Shown: piece by piece, positions 6,805-6,883 of the stretch | How positions within the stretch are numbered: position 1 is the stretch's first letter | Layout of the letters: each line of letters opens with the position of its first letter | From: CAIJMU01 sp035531315 | GTDB taxonomy: Bacteria > Spirochaetota > Spirochaetia > Treponematales > Rectinemataceae | Length of the DNA stretch: 6,883 nt | NCBI GenBank assembly: GCA_035531315.1 | Contig: DATKTD010000051.1 | Span: 1 to 6,883, forward strand | Direction of reading: 5' to 3' | Position numbers and translations under genes: made by a program | Notes under the pieces: generated by a model | Told to the model about the DNA's origin: nothing | Databases searched by the model: none | What the model saw: only the letters and a program-made list of their open reading frames with translations

Positions 6805-6834
6805 TTGCAAGCCTGTGGATAACTTGTGTATACC
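6805..6834 (+). promoter_or_regulatory. Possible dnaA promoter overlapping DnaA boxes
   Basis: TTGCAA (6805-6810) and TATACC (6829-6834), four of six matches each at 18-base spacing, with TGTG just before the -10. Transcription would begin about 12 bases before the ATG, just enough to include the A-A-G-G-G-G ribosome site. It is weak by sequence, and another promoter further upstream is equally possible. Confidence 0.25.
6814..6833 (-). promoter_or_regulatory. Tandem DnaA boxes, right
   Basis: A perfect TGTGGATAA (6814-6822) is followed after 2 bases by TGTGTATAC (6825-6833), one mismatch from consensus, in the same orientation with an 11-base period. They end 19 bases before the dnaA start codon, which suggests DnaA autoregulation as well as origin binding. 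Confidence 0.8.
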
Positions 6835-6852
6835 AGTGCCGAAGGGGAAGGA

Positions 6853-6883
6853 ATGGCAAGCTGGGACTACAGGGTATTCTGGG
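6853..6883 (+). CDS. dnaA: Chromosomal replication initiator DnaA, N-terminal start (partial)
   Basis: Only ten full codons are present: M-A-S-W-D-Y-R-V-F-W, then the window ends. The ATG has a strong ribosome site (A-A-G-G-G-G at 6842-6847, 5-base spacing, within a purine run). The pattern of spaced aromatic residues fits the start of DnaA domain I, whose first helix commonly begins with a Trp-rich segment. The main support is context: DnaA boxes directly upstream, gyrBA divergent, and parS nearby. DnaA is the AAA+ initiator that binds the boxes and opens the origin. Ten residues alone cannot prove identity; another origin-linked gene such as dnaN is the main alternative. Confidence 0.72.
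   Translation, partial: MASWDYRVFW

Larger units (their letters stand above)
6580..6852. other. oriC: Putative chromosomal origin of replication (oriC)
   Basis: The intergenic region between divergent gyrB and dnaA has what an oriC needs. There are two perfect DnaA boxes (TGTGGATAA at 6591-6599 and 6814-6822, both read as TTATCCACA on the minus strand). Weaker boxes follow each after 2 bases: 6602-6610 with two mismatches and 6825-6833 with one. Between them is an A+T-rich stretch at about 6681-6750, unlike the G+C-rich genes around it, which is a likely unwinding element. Short repeats include TCCGGAA followed by T-runs (6675, 6781), GAATC/GATTC (6736-6752) and the palindrome GCTTGCAAGC (6803-6812). 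No gene is visible in these bases. The flanking dnaA, gyrBA and parS support the call. Confidence 0.85.

Noticed and set aside
1..6883. A GC-skew switch marking the origin.
   Set aside because: Spot counts over several 60-base lines of gyrA and gyrB gave near-equal or mixed G and C, so no clear skew can be claimed by eye; a cumulative skew over the whole replicon is needed.

Overview
This is a chromosomal replication-origin neighbourhood from a bacterium of fairly high G+C. The right end holds the first ten codons of a probable dnaA on the plus strand. To its left is an A+T-richer gap of about 470 bases with consensus DnaA boxes (putative oriC), then gyrB and gyrA as a minus-strand pair diverging from dnaA. 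Perfect parS (ParB-binding) palindromes lie just past gyrA, as expected near an origin. The protein style (GyrB, and a DnaA start reading M-A-S-W-D-Y-R-V-F-W) reminds me of spirochaetes, but this is an impression without a search and should be held loosely.

Layout, left to right. 1-201: the C-terminal end of an unidentified plus-strand protein. 233-1717 (minus): a 494-residue polytopic membrane protein that joins an N-terminal dolichol/phytol-kinase-like (VTE5-type) domain to a C-terminal DUF92 (TMEM19/VTE6-type) domain. 1718-1872: an intergenic region with two identical 16-bp parS palindromes on either side of the gyrA rho-independent terminator. 1873-4434 (minus): gyrA. 4473-6380 (minus): gyrB, 38 bases upstream of gyrA. 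6381-6523: untranslated leader of gyrB behind a promoter with a perfect TATAAT. About 6580-6840: putative oriC, with a 13-bp direct repeat containing a perfect DnaA box on each side of an A+T-rich stretch. 6853-6883: start of dnaA.

How it fits together. DnaA would bind the boxes and open the A+T-rich segment. Replication leftward would run co-directionally with gyrBA, and rightward with dnaA. Gyrase relieves the positive supercoils ahead of the forks, and ParB loaded on parS would organise and segregate the new origins. The membrane protein is not obviously part of this machinery and looks like an isoprenoid-alcohol phosphorylating enzyme.

I see no mobile element, CRISPR array, tRNA or rRNA, and no wholly new system. 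The points most worth a second look are the two-kinase fusion, leucine at the GyrA position where Ser-to-Leu gives quinolone resistance, the parS pair around the terminator, and the bipartite origin layout.
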